This document shows, piece by piece, positions 18,403 through 27,305 of a stretch of 59,176 bases of DNA (positions are counted from its first letter, which is position 1; each line of letters opens with the position of its first letter). The position numbers were made by a program, and so were the translations under genes. This DNA comes from CANQDT01 sp051878935 (GTDB lineage Bacteria > Bacillota > Clostridia > Lachnospirales > Lachnospiraceae), in contig JBJELB010000032.1 in NCBI GenBank assembly GCA_051878935.1, forward strand, positions 1-59,176. Reading direction: 5' to 3'. The notes under the pieces are model-generated. The model was not told where the DNA came from. It made no database searches and saw only the letters and a program-made list of their open reading frames with translations.

Positions 18403-19182
18403 TCATTGTTTTTTCTTGAAGTTCCGAATCCCATTAACATACATTTTGAAAATACTAAACTTACCGAAATCAGATGAATGAGACTTCATCGCAGTAATAA
18501 AAGCATATACATAGCAAAGCTTAGGTAATGCTGCGGCAAATAATGCCCCTTTATCCAAGTAGTATTTGGATGTATATCCATCAAACCATGATGAGGAATC
18601 TTGTTTTACATCCGCAACTTTAATGGGCGATTTGTATACTTTCATACCTGCGCGGATACAGTCTTGTAAAAATAGAGTATCTTCTCCGGAACCGTATGTC
18701 GCTCCGCCACCAAACAACAACGAAAAGGTGATATTGTTGTATATGATCTTCTCTCTCCTGACAGCAAGCCTTGCACAACCATACTTCAAAGCTTCCATTT
18801 TAGAGACTTTTCCGAAATGCTTAATTTTGAGTAGAGGTCTTTTCGGATTGAGACTTTCCAGAGAAAAGAGTATGGCATCTGCTTCGGGATGCTCCTCAAA
18901 CTCTCTCAATACATCCGCCTGATGAGTATCGGTGAAAATCATATCATCATCTGCAAATTCAACGATATCTGCAGAAGCTCTCATTAATGCTGTGTTCCTG
19001 CTTAATCCCACGCCCCGCTCAGCAAAACTATATATTTCTAATTTATTATTTCCCTTTGTTAATAAACTGACTTCGTATTTATCAGTTTGATTTACCATGA
19101 TTGCATCCGAGTGAATATTCATAGCTTCATACAAGCTACTGTTGCACCGGTTCATAGTAGACACTAAAAGTTGATAACTCAT
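18403..19182 (-). CDS. Glycosyltransferase, GT-A type
   Basis: A 259-residue glycosyltransferase-like protein. After MSYQLLVSTMNR it has the pattern RGVGLSRNTALMRASADIV, in which RN-x-ALxxA precedes the metal-binding FADDDMIF, as in family-2-like transferases. GGGATYGSGEDTLFLQDCI supplies the conserved ED motif of the active site. There is no membrane helix. The start at 19182 overlaps the stop of the TupA-like gene by 4 bases. Substrate not predictable. Confidence 0.82.
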   Translation of the reverse strand: MSYQLLVSTMNRCNSSLYEAMNIHSDAIMVNQTDKYEVSLLTKGNNKLEIYSFAERGVGLSRNTALMRASADIVEFADDDMIFTDTHQADVLREFEEHPEADAILFSLESLNPKRPLLKIKHFGKVSKMEALKYGCARLAVRREKIIYNNITFSLLFGGGATYGSGEDTLFLQDCIRAGMKVYKSPIKVADVKQDSSSWFDGYTSKYYLDKGALFAAALPKLCYVYAFITAMKSHSSDFGKFSIFKMYVNGIRNFKKKQ

Positions 19183-20111
19183 ACATTCAATTCCCAATAA
19201 GATCCCATCTTTCGTTCAAAACTCTCGTTTTCAAATTGCAAATAACCGGCACCGTGATAAAATGTTAATTCGCCAAATATGAGTCTGTCCTTAATACTGT
19301 AAAAGTCCACTCTCACATGCGGAAAACCTTTTGACAATCTTCTGGCACAAGTAAGCATTTCTTCTAAATTAACCGGTTCTTCTATATCAGCATTGCGATC
19401 ATTGTCGTATGCCACTCTTTCATCAATAAACTCCCAGTCTGGTGTGTAGAGATTTCTTTTATGTTCTGAAAAGCGGGCATAATCAACCTGTATGACTTTG
19501 GGTTCACCATTAAAACAAAAGACTTTATAGTCATTTAACCCATATATTCCATCACATTCTAAATACTCTTCACAGATAATTCTATTATCAACATCTTTAT
19601 ATGCCCATTCTCTACCAAGCATATAAAAATCGACTTTAAGCCACTTTTTGAATCTGCCCTTAATCTTTCTTATTTCTTTTTTCGTTTTCTTTGTGCAGAT
19701 ATAATTATAACCTGATCCATTCGTAAGTTTCATCACAAACTTTTCGGGTAAGTTATCAAACGGAATTTCATCTACAGATGAATATACCCCATATATTTGA
19801 GTCAAATATTCTTTTCCTATTATTTCCCTAACATAGTCTCTTACTTCATATTTATCTACAAGTTTTTTTAGCCTTTCGTCTCTGCAGTATAATTTGGCAT
19901 ATTGTACTTTTTCATTATACAATTCCGGCTTTTCTAAATTCAATACTCTTCCCGTACGAATTTTATATTGTTTTTTTATATACTTCTCGTCCGAGATATA
20001 TTGTCCTAAAAACATCAGCAATCTAAGACGCCAATATTTTATTATGAAAAACAAGTATTCACTTTTCCCAATACGATTTATGACTTTCTGACGAAAACTC
20101 GGTTTTGTCAT
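19179..20111 (-). CDS. TupA-like ATP-grasp ligase
   Basis: A 310-residue ATP-grasp protein of the TupA (teichuronopeptide biosynthesis) type. Family signs: the N-terminal YKIRTGRVLNLEKPELYNEK, then KFVMKLTNGSGYN (nucleotide-binding lysines and glycine loop), IICEEYLE, the DYKVFCFNGEPK strand and a C-terminal VRVDFYSIKDRLIFGELTFY with the metal-binding Asp and Glu. Such enzymes are thought to form an amide between a carboxylate, for example a uronic acid, and an amino group using ATP. The locus makes uronic acids, so amino-acylation or amidation of the polymer is a sensible inference. A start-proximal AAAGGG supports the ATG at 20111. Confidence 0.83.
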   Translation of the reverse strand: MTKPSFRQKVINRIGKSEYLFFIIKYWRLRLLMFLGQYISDEKYIKKQYKIRTGRVLNLEKPELYNEKVQYAKLYCRDERLKKLVDKYEVRDYVREIIGKEYLTQIYGVYSSVDEIPFDNLPEKFVMKLTNGSGYNYICTKKTKKEIRKIKGRFKKWLKVDFYMLGREWAYKDVDNRIICEEYLECDGIYGLNDYKVFCFNGEPKVIQVDYARFSEHKRNLYTPDWEFIDERVAYDNDRNADIEEPVNLEEMLTCARRLSKGFPHVRVDFYSIKDRLIFGELTFYHGAGYLQFENESFERKMGSYWELNV

Positions 20112-20130
20112 ATTAACCCTTTCTACTTCA

Positions 20131-20892
20131 TCATTTAATGCGAAGCACTTTAATTACACACCAGTATATAATATGAAACAAACTTCTGATAACACTCAGG
20201 TGTTCTATATCTCTATATAGTATCCAATGATACTTAATAACTCGCAGTTTGTTTCCACTTATTCCATCTGATCGTACTCGATACTTCATAAGTACATCAT
20301 TCATTCCCCAAATATACTTCTCTTTCTTGAGCATCTCAAGCCAGAGAGCATCATCATTTCTCTTTCGAATATTCGGAACATCAAATTTCCCCATAACCGA
20401 GGCATCATATATAACTGTGCTGTTCCCCACAGGACAATCTAAAAGCAATCGATTATAACCACACTTCTTTCTGGGTCTGAAAACTCTGTTTAAACATACT
20501 CCTTTTTCATCAATCTGCATATAGGCAGTGCAGGTAAATACATGTCCGGTTTCTCTCATAAAAATCAGCTGTCTCTCTAGTTTCTCCGGCATCCATAAAT
20601 CATCACTGTCACAAAATGCTATATACTGTCCCTCTGCAAGCTTCATAGCCTCTGTTCTGGCAATAGCGGCACCCGAATTTTCTTTTAATCTCTTATACTT
20701 GATCCTAGAGTCCGTTTCACAATATTCTTCAACAATCTGCCATGTATCATCTGTCGAGTTGTCATCGACAATAATCAATTCCCAATATTTATATGTCTGA
20801 GCCTGAACAGACTCAATTGTTTCTCCAATATAATCTGCACAATTATATGTTGGCATTATGACTGAAACTAATTTTTTTTCATATCTACTCAT
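20131..20892 (-). CDS. Family 2 glycosyltransferase
   Basis: A 253-residue GT-A transferase: KLVSVIMPTYNCADYIGE, LIIVDDNSTDDTWQIV and the metal motif FCDSDDLWMPEKLE are all canonical, followed by VYDASVMGKF-type and MRKRNDDALW-like segments seen in the WcaA/EpsJ group. The C-terminus has a short amphipathic helix. The start at 20892 (GGGGA 6 bases upstream) overlaps the priming transferase gene by 8 bases, so the two are probably co-translated, and this enzyme may add the second sugar. Confidence 0.88.
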   Translation of the reverse strand: MSRYEKKLVSVIMPTYNCADYIGETIESVQAQTYKYWELIIVDDNSTDDTWQIVEEYCETDSRIKYKRLKENSGAAIARTEAMKLAEGQYIAFCDSDDLWMPEKLERQLIFMRETGHVFTCTAYMQIDEKGVCLNRVFRPRKKCGYNRLLLDCPVGNSTVIYDASVMGKFDVPNIRKRNDDALWLEMLKKEKYIWGMNDVLMKYRVRSDGISGNKLRVIKYHWILYRDIEHLSVIRSLFHIIYWCVIKVLRIK

Positions 20893-21577
20893 ACTCTTTC
20901 CCCATGATGGCAAATAAGGTTCGGAACATCGTCACAACCTCACTCCGAAACGAAAATTTTCTGATTGCCTCTAAATTATATTTCATCTTTTCCGGAAGCA
21001 TCTGATGTATATAAGTCCAGTCAACATCATCCGCGTTTTTTAATAATCTGTCTTCATTCTTATATCGAATACTTGCTTCTGAAGTAATCCCTGCCGGCAG
21101 TAAAAGTGTCGCTTTCATTTCGTTTGTATGTTGCTTTACATATTTTGTCACTTCCGGTCTTGTTCCGACAAAGCTCATATTGCCTGCCAAAACATCAAAG
21201 AGCTGTGGCATCTCATCCAGTCGATATTTCCGAAGTAATGCACCTATAGACGTAATGCGGTTATCATTGTGAATCGTAACCATCGAACCAAGTTGATCTG
21301 CATTATGAACCATGGTTCGAAATTTATGTATCATAAATTTTTTTCCATATGCCGTAACACGCTCCTGTCTATAGAAAACTGATCCCTTTGATTCTACTGC
21401 AATCAGGATAGAAATGATAATCATTGGTATGAAACAGACAGCTAACACAACGATAGCTGCTACTACATCAAAAGCTCTTTTAAGTTTCAGACTCCACTTC
21501 TTTTTAGCAAGGATATCGTAGTATTCCTTTACTTCATCGCATTTCATAAAATCAGGAAGTTCTTCCCACGGTCTCAT
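20885..21577 (-). CDS. Priming sugar-phosphate transferase (monotopic PGT, PglC/WcaJ core)
   Basis: A 230-residue bacterial sugar transferase that moves a sugar-1-phosphate onto undecaprenyl phosphate and so starts each repeat unit. It has one N-terminal re-entrant hydrophobic helix (VVAAIVVLAVCFIPMIIISI), then the catalytic stretch FYRQERV, HKFRTM, LRKYRLDEMPQL and FVGTRPEV with the Asp-Glu dyad. No extra polytopic domain, so it is the minimal form. The start at 21577 lies just after the aminotransferase stop with GGAGG 12 bases upstream, rather far; a TTG start inside the upstream gene is possible. Confidence 0.92.
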   Translation of the reverse strand: MRPWEELPDFMKCDEVKEYYDILAKKKWSLKLKRAFDVVAAIVVLAVCFIPMIIISILIAVESKGSVFYRQERVTAYGKKFMIHKFRTMVHNADQLGSMVTIHNDNRITSIGALLRKYRLDEMPQLFDVLAGNMSFVGTRPEVTKYVKQHTNEMKATLLLPAGITSEASIRYKNEDRLLKNADDVDWTYIHQMLPEKMKYNLEAIRKFSFRSEVVTMFRTLFAIMGKEYE

Positions 21578-21578
21578 C

Positions 21579-22808
21579 TTATTTGTATTCCTCCACAACT
21601 TCTTTGTAGTTCTGAATGATGTAATCCACTTCTTCAGATGTCAGCTTTGTATATAAAGGCAATGTAATCAATTTCTCGTAATATGCGTATGCATTAGGAA
21701 AATCCTTGATATCCCATCCCATCTCTTTATAGGCAGTCATCATCGGGAGAGGCTTGTAATGTACATTGACAGCAATCCCTCTTGCATCCATTTTAGTTAT
21801 AATCTCTCTTCTCTGTTTTTCTGTTATCCATGGAATCCTGGTCAGATATAAATGTCCTGAAGAAATCATATCGTTTGTATCATGACTCAGTCTCTTTACT
21901 TCCAATACATCACAGGTCTTATTATACTGATCGATAATTTCTTTTCTTCTCTTAAGTAATCCTGGATAACGATCTAACTGACGTAAACCAATGGCTGCCG
22001 TGATGTCGGTCATATTACATTTGTACCATGGACCGATAATATCATATTCCCAAGTGGCACCCAGAGTCTTTGCCAAAGCATCTTTATCCTGTCCATGGAG
22101 ACTGAAAAGCTGATACTGATGATATATCTCTTCGTTATCGATCCCTTCAATATCCTTCCATGTAGCTGCCCCGCCTTCACCGGTAGTAAAATTTTTCACC
22201 GCATGAAAAGAAAATGATGTGAAATCTGCAATGGCACCTGTCATTTTCCCTTTTCGACTGGCACCAAGCGAGTGAGCAGCATCCGCTAAAACCGCTATAC
22301 GACCAAGCGTCTTCTGAATCCTGCTTCCAAGTTCAGAATTTCCACCAGGTATAAAGAGATCCTTCTTCGATTCTACAATTTCAAATATTTTATCATAATC
22401 ACAAACTATGCCACCCAGATCAGCCACAACAATTGCCTTTGTCTTTTCTGTAATTGCGTCAGCCAGCCTGTCATAATCCATCTCGAAGCTGTCCTTTTGT
22501 GAATCAACAAAAACTACTCTGGCACCAACATGAACGGCAGCAGATGCGGTTGATGTATAGGTGTATGCAGGGACAATTACCTCATCTCCGGCTCCGATTC
22601 CGAGAATTCTAAGATTAAGTTCTTCGGCTGCTGTTGCTGAAGAAAGGCACACCACCTTACTGGTATGAACATATTCTGCCAGTCTTCTCTCAAATTCTTT
22701 TGTCCGTGGTCCTGTAGTAATCCAACCTGACCTCATCGCCTTAGCTACTTCTAAAATCTCCTCTTCAGAGATATCCGGTCTGCAAAATGGAACACTCATT
22801 TTTAACAT
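21579..22808 (-). CDS. DegT/DnrJ/EryC1/StrS aminotransferase
   Basis: PLP-dependent sugar aminotransferase of about 409 residues that puts an amino group on a 3- or 4-keto nucleotide sugar. The order is MSVPFCRPDISEEEI, SGWITTGP, CLSSATAAEEL, VIVPAYTYTSTASA, DAAHSLGA and the PLP lysine in FSFHAVKNFTTGEGG. An insertion of about 15 residues before the DAAH motif is visible. The matching keto-sugar source is not obvious: the only dehydratase in the window is Gmd, which suggests either a GDP-perosamine-like product or a substrate from elsewhere. The start at 22808 was chosen because GGAG lies 10 bases upstream and the family N-terminus follows. Confidence 0.87.
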   Translation of the reverse strand: MLKMSVPFCRPDISEEEILEVAKAMRSGWITTGPRTKEFERRLAEYVHTSKVVCLSSATAAEELNLRILGIGAGDEVIVPAYTYTSTASAAVHVGARVVFVDSQKDSFEMDYDRLADAITEKTKAIVVADLGGIVCDYDKIFEIVESKKDLFIPGGNSELGSRIQKTLGRIAVLADAAHSLGASRKGKMTGAIADFTSFSFHAVKNFTTGEGGAATWKDIEGIDNEEIYHQYQLFSLHGQDKDALAKTLGATWEYDIIGPWYKCNMTDITAAIGLRQLDRYPGLLKRRKEIIDQYNKTCDVLEVKRLSHDTNDMISSGHLYLTRIPWITEKQRREIITKMDARGIAVNVHYKPLPMMTAYKEMGWDIKDFPNAYAYYEKLITLPLYTKLTSEEVDYIIQNYKEVVEEYK

Positions 22809-22843
22809 ATCATTCGCTCTCCACTCATTCTTTTCTCTTTTGA

Positions 22844-24070
22844 CTAGTCTCTGGCAAACAAATCTCTTGTGTAGACCTTTTCTCTTACATCGTCTAAACA
22901 TCTGTCATATCTGTTGGCAATAATCACCTGGCTCCTTGATTTGAATTCTCCTAAATCATTGATAACCTTACTTTCCATAACAGTGTCACCGTCCTTTAAT
23001 GTAGGTTCATAGATTACAATCGTTGCCCCTATAGACTTGATGCAATTGATAACCCCCTGTATAGAACTCTGACGAAAATTGTCCGAATTACTTTTCATAG
23101 TCAGTCTGTAAACACCTATCACTACTCTGTCTTCTGTTTCTTCAAGATTTTCTTTATTAAGCTGCTCTCGCGCCTTTTGCATAACACGGGATGCAATAAA
23201 CTCTTTTCTGATACCATTGCTGTCAACAATAGCTTCTATTACCTTCTGAGGGACATTTTCATAATTAGCCAGCAACTGTTTGGTATCCTTCGGCAGACAA
23301 TAACCACCATATCCGAAGGATGGATTATTGTAATATTCACCTATACGGGGGTCCTTACAAACTCCCTGTATAATTGCCCGTGTATCAAGACCTTTTGACT
23401 CAGCATAGGTATCAAGCTCATTAAAATAGGAGACCCGGAGTGCAAGATAAGTATTGGCAAAAAGCTTTACTGCCTCTGCTTCTGTAAATCCCATGAATAA
23501 CGTATCGACATGAACCATGAGAGCACCTTCCTGAAGCAGGAAGGCAAACTCATGTGCTTTTTCTTCTGTCTCCTCATCACAGCCAACGATAATACGGCTC
23601 GGGTACAAATTGTCATATAATGCCTTGCTTTCCCTCAAGAATTCTGGACTGAAAAGAATATTCTTTGTTCCGTATTTCTCCCGGACACTTTCTGTATATC
23701 CAACCGGAATCGTACTTTTGATTACCATAACCGCATCAGGATTCACCTTCAGCACCAGTTTGATTACTTCCTCAACCGCAGAACAATCAAAAGAATTCTT
23801 CTGACTGTCATAATTGGTAGGTACGGCAATAACGACAAATTCTGCATCCTGATATGCCTTTTCTCCATCCATCGTTGCCAGTAAATGCAGTTTCTTCTCT
23901 TTGAAATACTTTTCAATATATTCATCCTGAATCGGACAGATTCTGTTATTAATCCTGTCAACTTTTTCCGATACGATATCTACCGCCGTAACCTGGTTAT
24001 TCTGTGCCAATAAAGTAGCAATTGATAATCCAACATAACCTGTACCAGCCACTGCAATTCTTTTGTTCAT
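22844..24070 (-). CDS. ugd: UDP-glucose 6-dehydrogenase family
   Basis: A 408-residue nucleotide-sugar dehydrogenase close to the single-chain Ugd/Wcg type. It has IAVAGTGYVGLSIATLLA at the NAD site, VIKSTIPVGYTE, FSPEFLRESKALYDNLYPSR and the catalytic cysteine in GYGGYCLPKDTKQL. These fit UDP-glucose rather than UDP-HexNAc oxidation, giving UDP-glucuronic acid. It precedes the aminotransferase and follows the Wzz-kinase fusion gene with an 11-base gap, so it is within the core operon. Bacterial tyrosine autokinases often phosphorylate Ugd, so control by its upstream neighbour is plausible but inferred. Confidence 0.92.
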   Translation of the reverse strand: MNKRIAVAGTGYVGLSIATLLAQNNQVTAVDIVSEKVDRINNRICPIQDEYIEKYFKEKKLHLLATMDGEKAYQDAEFVVIAVPTNYDSQKNSFDCSAVEEVIKLVLKVNPDAVMVIKSTIPVGYTESVREKYGTKNILFSPEFLRESKALYDNLYPSRIIVGCDEETEEKAHEFAFLLQEGALMVHVDTLFMGFTEAEAVKLFANTYLALRVSYFNELDTYAESKGLDTRAIIQGVCKDPRIGEYYNNPSFGYGGYCLPKDTKQLLANYENVPQKVIEAIVDSNGIRKEFIASRVMQKAREQLNKENLEETEDRVVIGVYRLTMKSNSDNFRQSSIQGVINCIKSIGATIVIYEPTLKDGDTVMESKVINDLGEFKSRSQVIIANRYDRCLDDVREKVYTRDLFARD

Positions 24071-24081
24071 ATACTCATCCT

Positions 24082-25647
24082 CTAACTTTCAGAATCAATC
24101 TTTTCATGAGTTCTTTCCCATTCTTCCCATTCTTCCTGTCGTTCCGTTTTTTCCGGATTCTTATGAGGTTTACCGGAGCTTCCGTGATATCCATAAGCAC
24201 CATATTTTCCGTAGTACCTGCCTTTTCCTAGCTCATTGACACCATTTACAACACATCCCATCGTCTTCATACCCGACTTTTCCAAACGGGTCAGTGTGTC
24301 TCTTATGTTGTCTAAACTCGTACCGTCATATCTCACAACGAGCAGCGAGATATCTGCAAGCTGGTTCAGGCTCATGGTATCAGCCACCTGTCCGACCGGG
24401 GCGGTATCCATAAGGACTACATCATAGGTTTCCCGCAACCCGTTTACCATTCCAAGAAGTGCGTCATCTAATGGAAGTGGTTTCCTTTCCAAAACCGCAG
24501 GAAGAATGTCCAGATTTCCTGTCAGACTTGTAATTGCTTCCTCTCTGGTTGTTTCTCCACGATATAATGCATTCATGGAATTATCATATTCCACCTTACC
24601 CAGGAACAGTCCTCCCAGTTTAGGATTTCTGGTGTCAAAATCAATTAAGAGAACCTTCATACCTATTTCCGCCAATTGGATAGCCAAATGAGCAGTAACC
24701 GTTGTTTTTCCTTCGTTTTGTACTGCTGAAGTTATATATATGCATGAATGATTCAAGTTCTGCAGATAATTCTTGACTATGTGAGCTAAAGACACATAAT
24801 TATCCAGGACTTCCGCATTACTCTCATCATCCTCATTGGATAATAGCAAGTTTCTTTTTTTATGAAAGTATGCTTTTCTCTCGGGAATCTCACCAAGAAC
24901 CTCAACTGAGAATACCGACTCCATATCACGGGTATTTAACAATGTCGGATAAAGCAATAGCTTCAATACCGCAAAGCCCAATCCAAGAAGGAATCCCAGT
25001 ATAGTCAGATATCCCCACATAGCAGCATTAATATTACCACCGATCAGATATTTAGAAGTTGGAGAGTTTATAACAGAAACATTCCCTATCTTTAAAGTAT
25101 TCGTCAAAATCTGCGGAGCCACTTCGTTCATGGCTGCCAGTATTTCTACCCCTTCCTGGGCACTGCGCCAGTACAGTGTAATATCAATGATCTGTGTTTC
25201 TTTGTATTGTGACATTTCCAGATTGCTAGAGATATCCTTCGTTGTAATTCCAAGTAGATCCAGTCGGTCTACAGCAGCATTCAGTGTCTTATCACTTCGC
25301 AATACATAGATAACAGAATCGACCATTTCTTCAGCGAGATAAATATCTGTTGAATTTGGATTATTCGTCTGAGCAGTGAACAATCCATTTTCATTTTGAG
25401 AAGTTACCGCAATCGAGGTAGTAATCGCATACTGCTTACTCATCTCGCCCCGCATGTAAGAAATAATCGAAAGTACAATTCCCAAAATGAGTCCACCAAC
25501 CGTAAGTATCGCAATCATGACGATATTTTTACGGATTGTATGAATGATATCAGACGCCCTCAGCTGTTTACGCGGAGTCATCTCAGTATGTTTTATATTT
25601 GCAACATGGTTTTGTTCTGCTCCACCCATATCCTTTCCATATCCCAT
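24082..25647 (-). CDS. Wzz chain-length regulator fused to tyrosine autokinase (CpsC-CpsD type)
   Basis: A 521-residue fusion. Residues ~30-240 form a Wzz domain bounded by two membrane helices (NIVMIAILTVGGLILGIVL and the second one near residue 210). The rest is a BY-kinase: Walker A SAVQNEGKTTVTAHLA, Walker A' VLLIDFDTRNP, Walker B VVLMDTAPVG, and a C-terminal tyrosine cluster YYGKYGAYGYHG. In most Firmicutes these parts are two proteins, while fused forms are usual in Proteobacteria, though also found in Clostridia. It controls polymer length and export by phosphorylation cycles. AAGGAG lies about 10 bases before the ATG. It directly follows the motor-like gene pair with an 8-base gap. 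Confidence 0.92.
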   Translation of the reverse strand: MGYGKDMGGAEQNHVANIKHTEMTPRKQLRASDIIHTIRKNIVMIAILTVGGLILGIVLSIISYMRGEMSKQYAITTSIAVTSQNENGLFTAQTNNPNSTDIYLAEEMVDSVIYVLRSDKTLNAAVDRLDLLGITTKDISSNLEMSQYKETQIIDITLYWRSAQEGVEILAAMNEVAPQILTNTLKIGNVSVINSPTSKYLIGGNINAAMWGYLTILGFLLGLGFAVLKLLLYPTLLNTRDMESVFSVEVLGEIPERKAYFHKKRNLLLSNEDDESNAEVLDNYVSLAHIVKNYLQNLNHSCIYITSAVQNEGKTTVTAHLAIQLAEIGMKVLLIDFDTRNPKLGGLFLGKVEYDNSMNALYRGETTREEAITSLTGNLDILPAVLERKPLPLDDALLGMVNGLRETYDVVLMDTAPVGQVADTMSLNQLADISLLVVRYDGTSLDNIRDTLTRLEKSGMKTMGCVVNGVNELGKGRYYGKYGAYGYHGSSGKPHKNPEKTERQEEWEEWERTHEKIDSES

Positions 25648-25654
25648 TCGTATT

Positions 25655-27301
25655 CTACTCCTTATTCTCTGCTTTCTTCTTCCTGTTACGCTTCAAATTA
25701 ATTGAAACAAAGATTACAGCTCCGACAAAAATCAGACTCAGTCCCAGTATCGTTCCTATATCAGCAACTGTCCAGCGCTCAAATTGATAAGTCTGCAGCT
25801 CTGTTTTATCCTCTACGATGATTTCCAGTTTCTTTTCCTTATTTCCGTCGAGTACAACCATATAGGTTCCCGGAGCCAAACCTTCCACGGTTTGTTCCAG
25901 ACCTGTAGTATTCCAGACTTTGATAACATTACCCGCTGCATCATGTATTGCAACATTTACATCAGATACCTGTCCCCTGAAGAGCTGATCCCGAACACCC
26001 ACAGAGATACGTATGATTCTGTTTGTAATCTGAAGATCGGCCTCTTTCTTTCCATCAATAAGGCCCGATCCATTCACATGAAACGAATAATCTGTATAAT
26101 CCATCTGATAATCAGAAGCGGTAGATATCTGCTTTAGATGATAAGTCCTGTTTTTACGCAGATTCTTTACTGTAAACCGGCCTCTGTCATCTGTTTTCAA
26201 TTCTTTGATTACATTCTCTTCATCATCAGATAATGTAAACTCTGCACCGGAAAGATAGGTTGTATTGTATAACGCATCTGCTACAGTGACCTGAATGCTT
26301 GTTTTTTCTTCGGTTAATTTCGTTACTTCAGAAACTCCGACCTCTGTTTTGTTCTCTACTTCAACTGTTTTATCCTTTGTAATTTTCGCATAATACTCCG
26401 GAATCTTAGTCTGCCGTATCCGATATGTACCGAGATATAATTTTTTGCTCTTACCATAACCGTTTTTGTTGACTGTAATGGTATCTACAACTTCGCCTAC
26501 TTTATATCTTGTTGTCCCATCTCGGGTAACAATATTTTCTGCAGCAACCACATCAAACTCTGCATCCGTGATGGCCTCGCCATTATCCCGGTCTGTAAGC
26601 CGAATTCGGATTACATTTTTTGAGGGATAGAGCGCTACTGTAACAATACGAGGATCATCCCAGTCATGAGATTCATTAATTGTAAACTTCGTATTATCCG
26701 AAGCATCATAACCCGGCAATGTTGACAAACCATGGAGATAATAACTCGAAAGAGCAATCTTTTCCGGGAGATAAAAGGTGCCAGCAGCGTCCGTCCTGTA
26801 TTTCTTATAATCAATTTTTTCCGGATAATAGGTGCTCAGAACCTGCAGTGCAGAGTTGGAACCATACAATTCAAATTCGAGTCCCTGTTTCTTAATGGTA
26901 CGACGGGTTTCCCCATCTACAACCTGAACGAACACGGCAGCTTTATCCGCTCCATAATCTTCCCCGGCACCCGGATCAGGATCTTCATATTTATATTTTT
27001 CTTCACCTGCTCCGCCTCCTCCGCCGCCTCCGTTCTGCTTCGGCTGTTCATTGGTATCCTTGCGGTTCTTATCGTCATCTTCAAATTTTTTATCATAGTC
27101 ATCTCTGTCATTATCTGTATCATCATATTTCTCGTAGCGGTTTCCCCGCTCCTTATCCACATACTTATCATCCGGAATTCTGAGCAAATACAAAATCAAA
27201 AGCAGCGTTATCAAAAGAATACAGAGAAGAAGTGCTACCATATTGTCCGCCATCGATTCCCAATAATTCACTTCATTGTATTTTCTTTTATGTTTCTTCA
27301 T
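25655..27301 (-). CDS. MotB-like stator helix fused to Cna-B/SpaA-type extracellular domains
   Basis: A 548-residue membrane protein. After 12 mostly basic residues comes YWESMADNMVALLLCILL, which aligns with the stator helix of MotB/ZorB proteins (AD-x-M-x-A-hydrophobic), putting an acidic residue, Asp19, at the ion-binding position. Then follow a charged linker, a run of seven glycines, and about 390 residues of beta-rich repeats with Cna-B/SpaA features (GLEFELYG, AGTFYLP, GAEFTLSDDE, DDRGRFTVKNL). A second helix (IGTILGLSLIFVGAVIFVSI) and a lysine-rich tail end the protein. There is no OmpA-like peptidoglycan-binding domain and no LPxTG. AGGA 8 bases upstream supports this start. The gap to the EAL-channel gene is 4 bases. 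Confidence 0.75.
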   Translation of the reverse strand: MKKHKRKYNEVNYWESMADNMVALLLCILLITLLLILYLLRIPDDKYVDKERGNRYEKYDDTDNDRDDYDKKFEDDDKNRKDTNEQPKQNGGGGGGGAGEEKYKYEDPDPGAGEDYGADKAAVFVQVVDGETRRTIKKQGLEFELYGSNSALQVLSTYYPEKIDYKKYRTDAAGTFYLPEKIALSSYYLHGLSTLPGYDASDNTKFTINESHDWDDPRIVTVALYPSKNVIRIRLTDRDNGEAITDAEFDVVAAENIVTRDGTTRYKVGEVVDTITVNKNGYGKSKKLYLGTYRIRQTKIPEYYAKITKDKTVEVENKTEVGVSEVTKLTEEKTSIQVTVADALYNTTYLSGAEFTLSDDEENVIKELKTDDRGRFTVKNLRKNRTYHLKQISTASDYQMDYTDYSFHVNGSGLIDGKKEADLQITNRIIRISVGVRDQLFRGQVSDVNVAIHDAAGNVIKVWNTTGLEQTVEGLAPGTYMVVLDGNKEKKLEIIVEDKTELQTYQFERWTVADIGTILGLSLIFVGAVIFVSINLKRNRKKKAENKE

Positions 27302-27305
27302 AATC

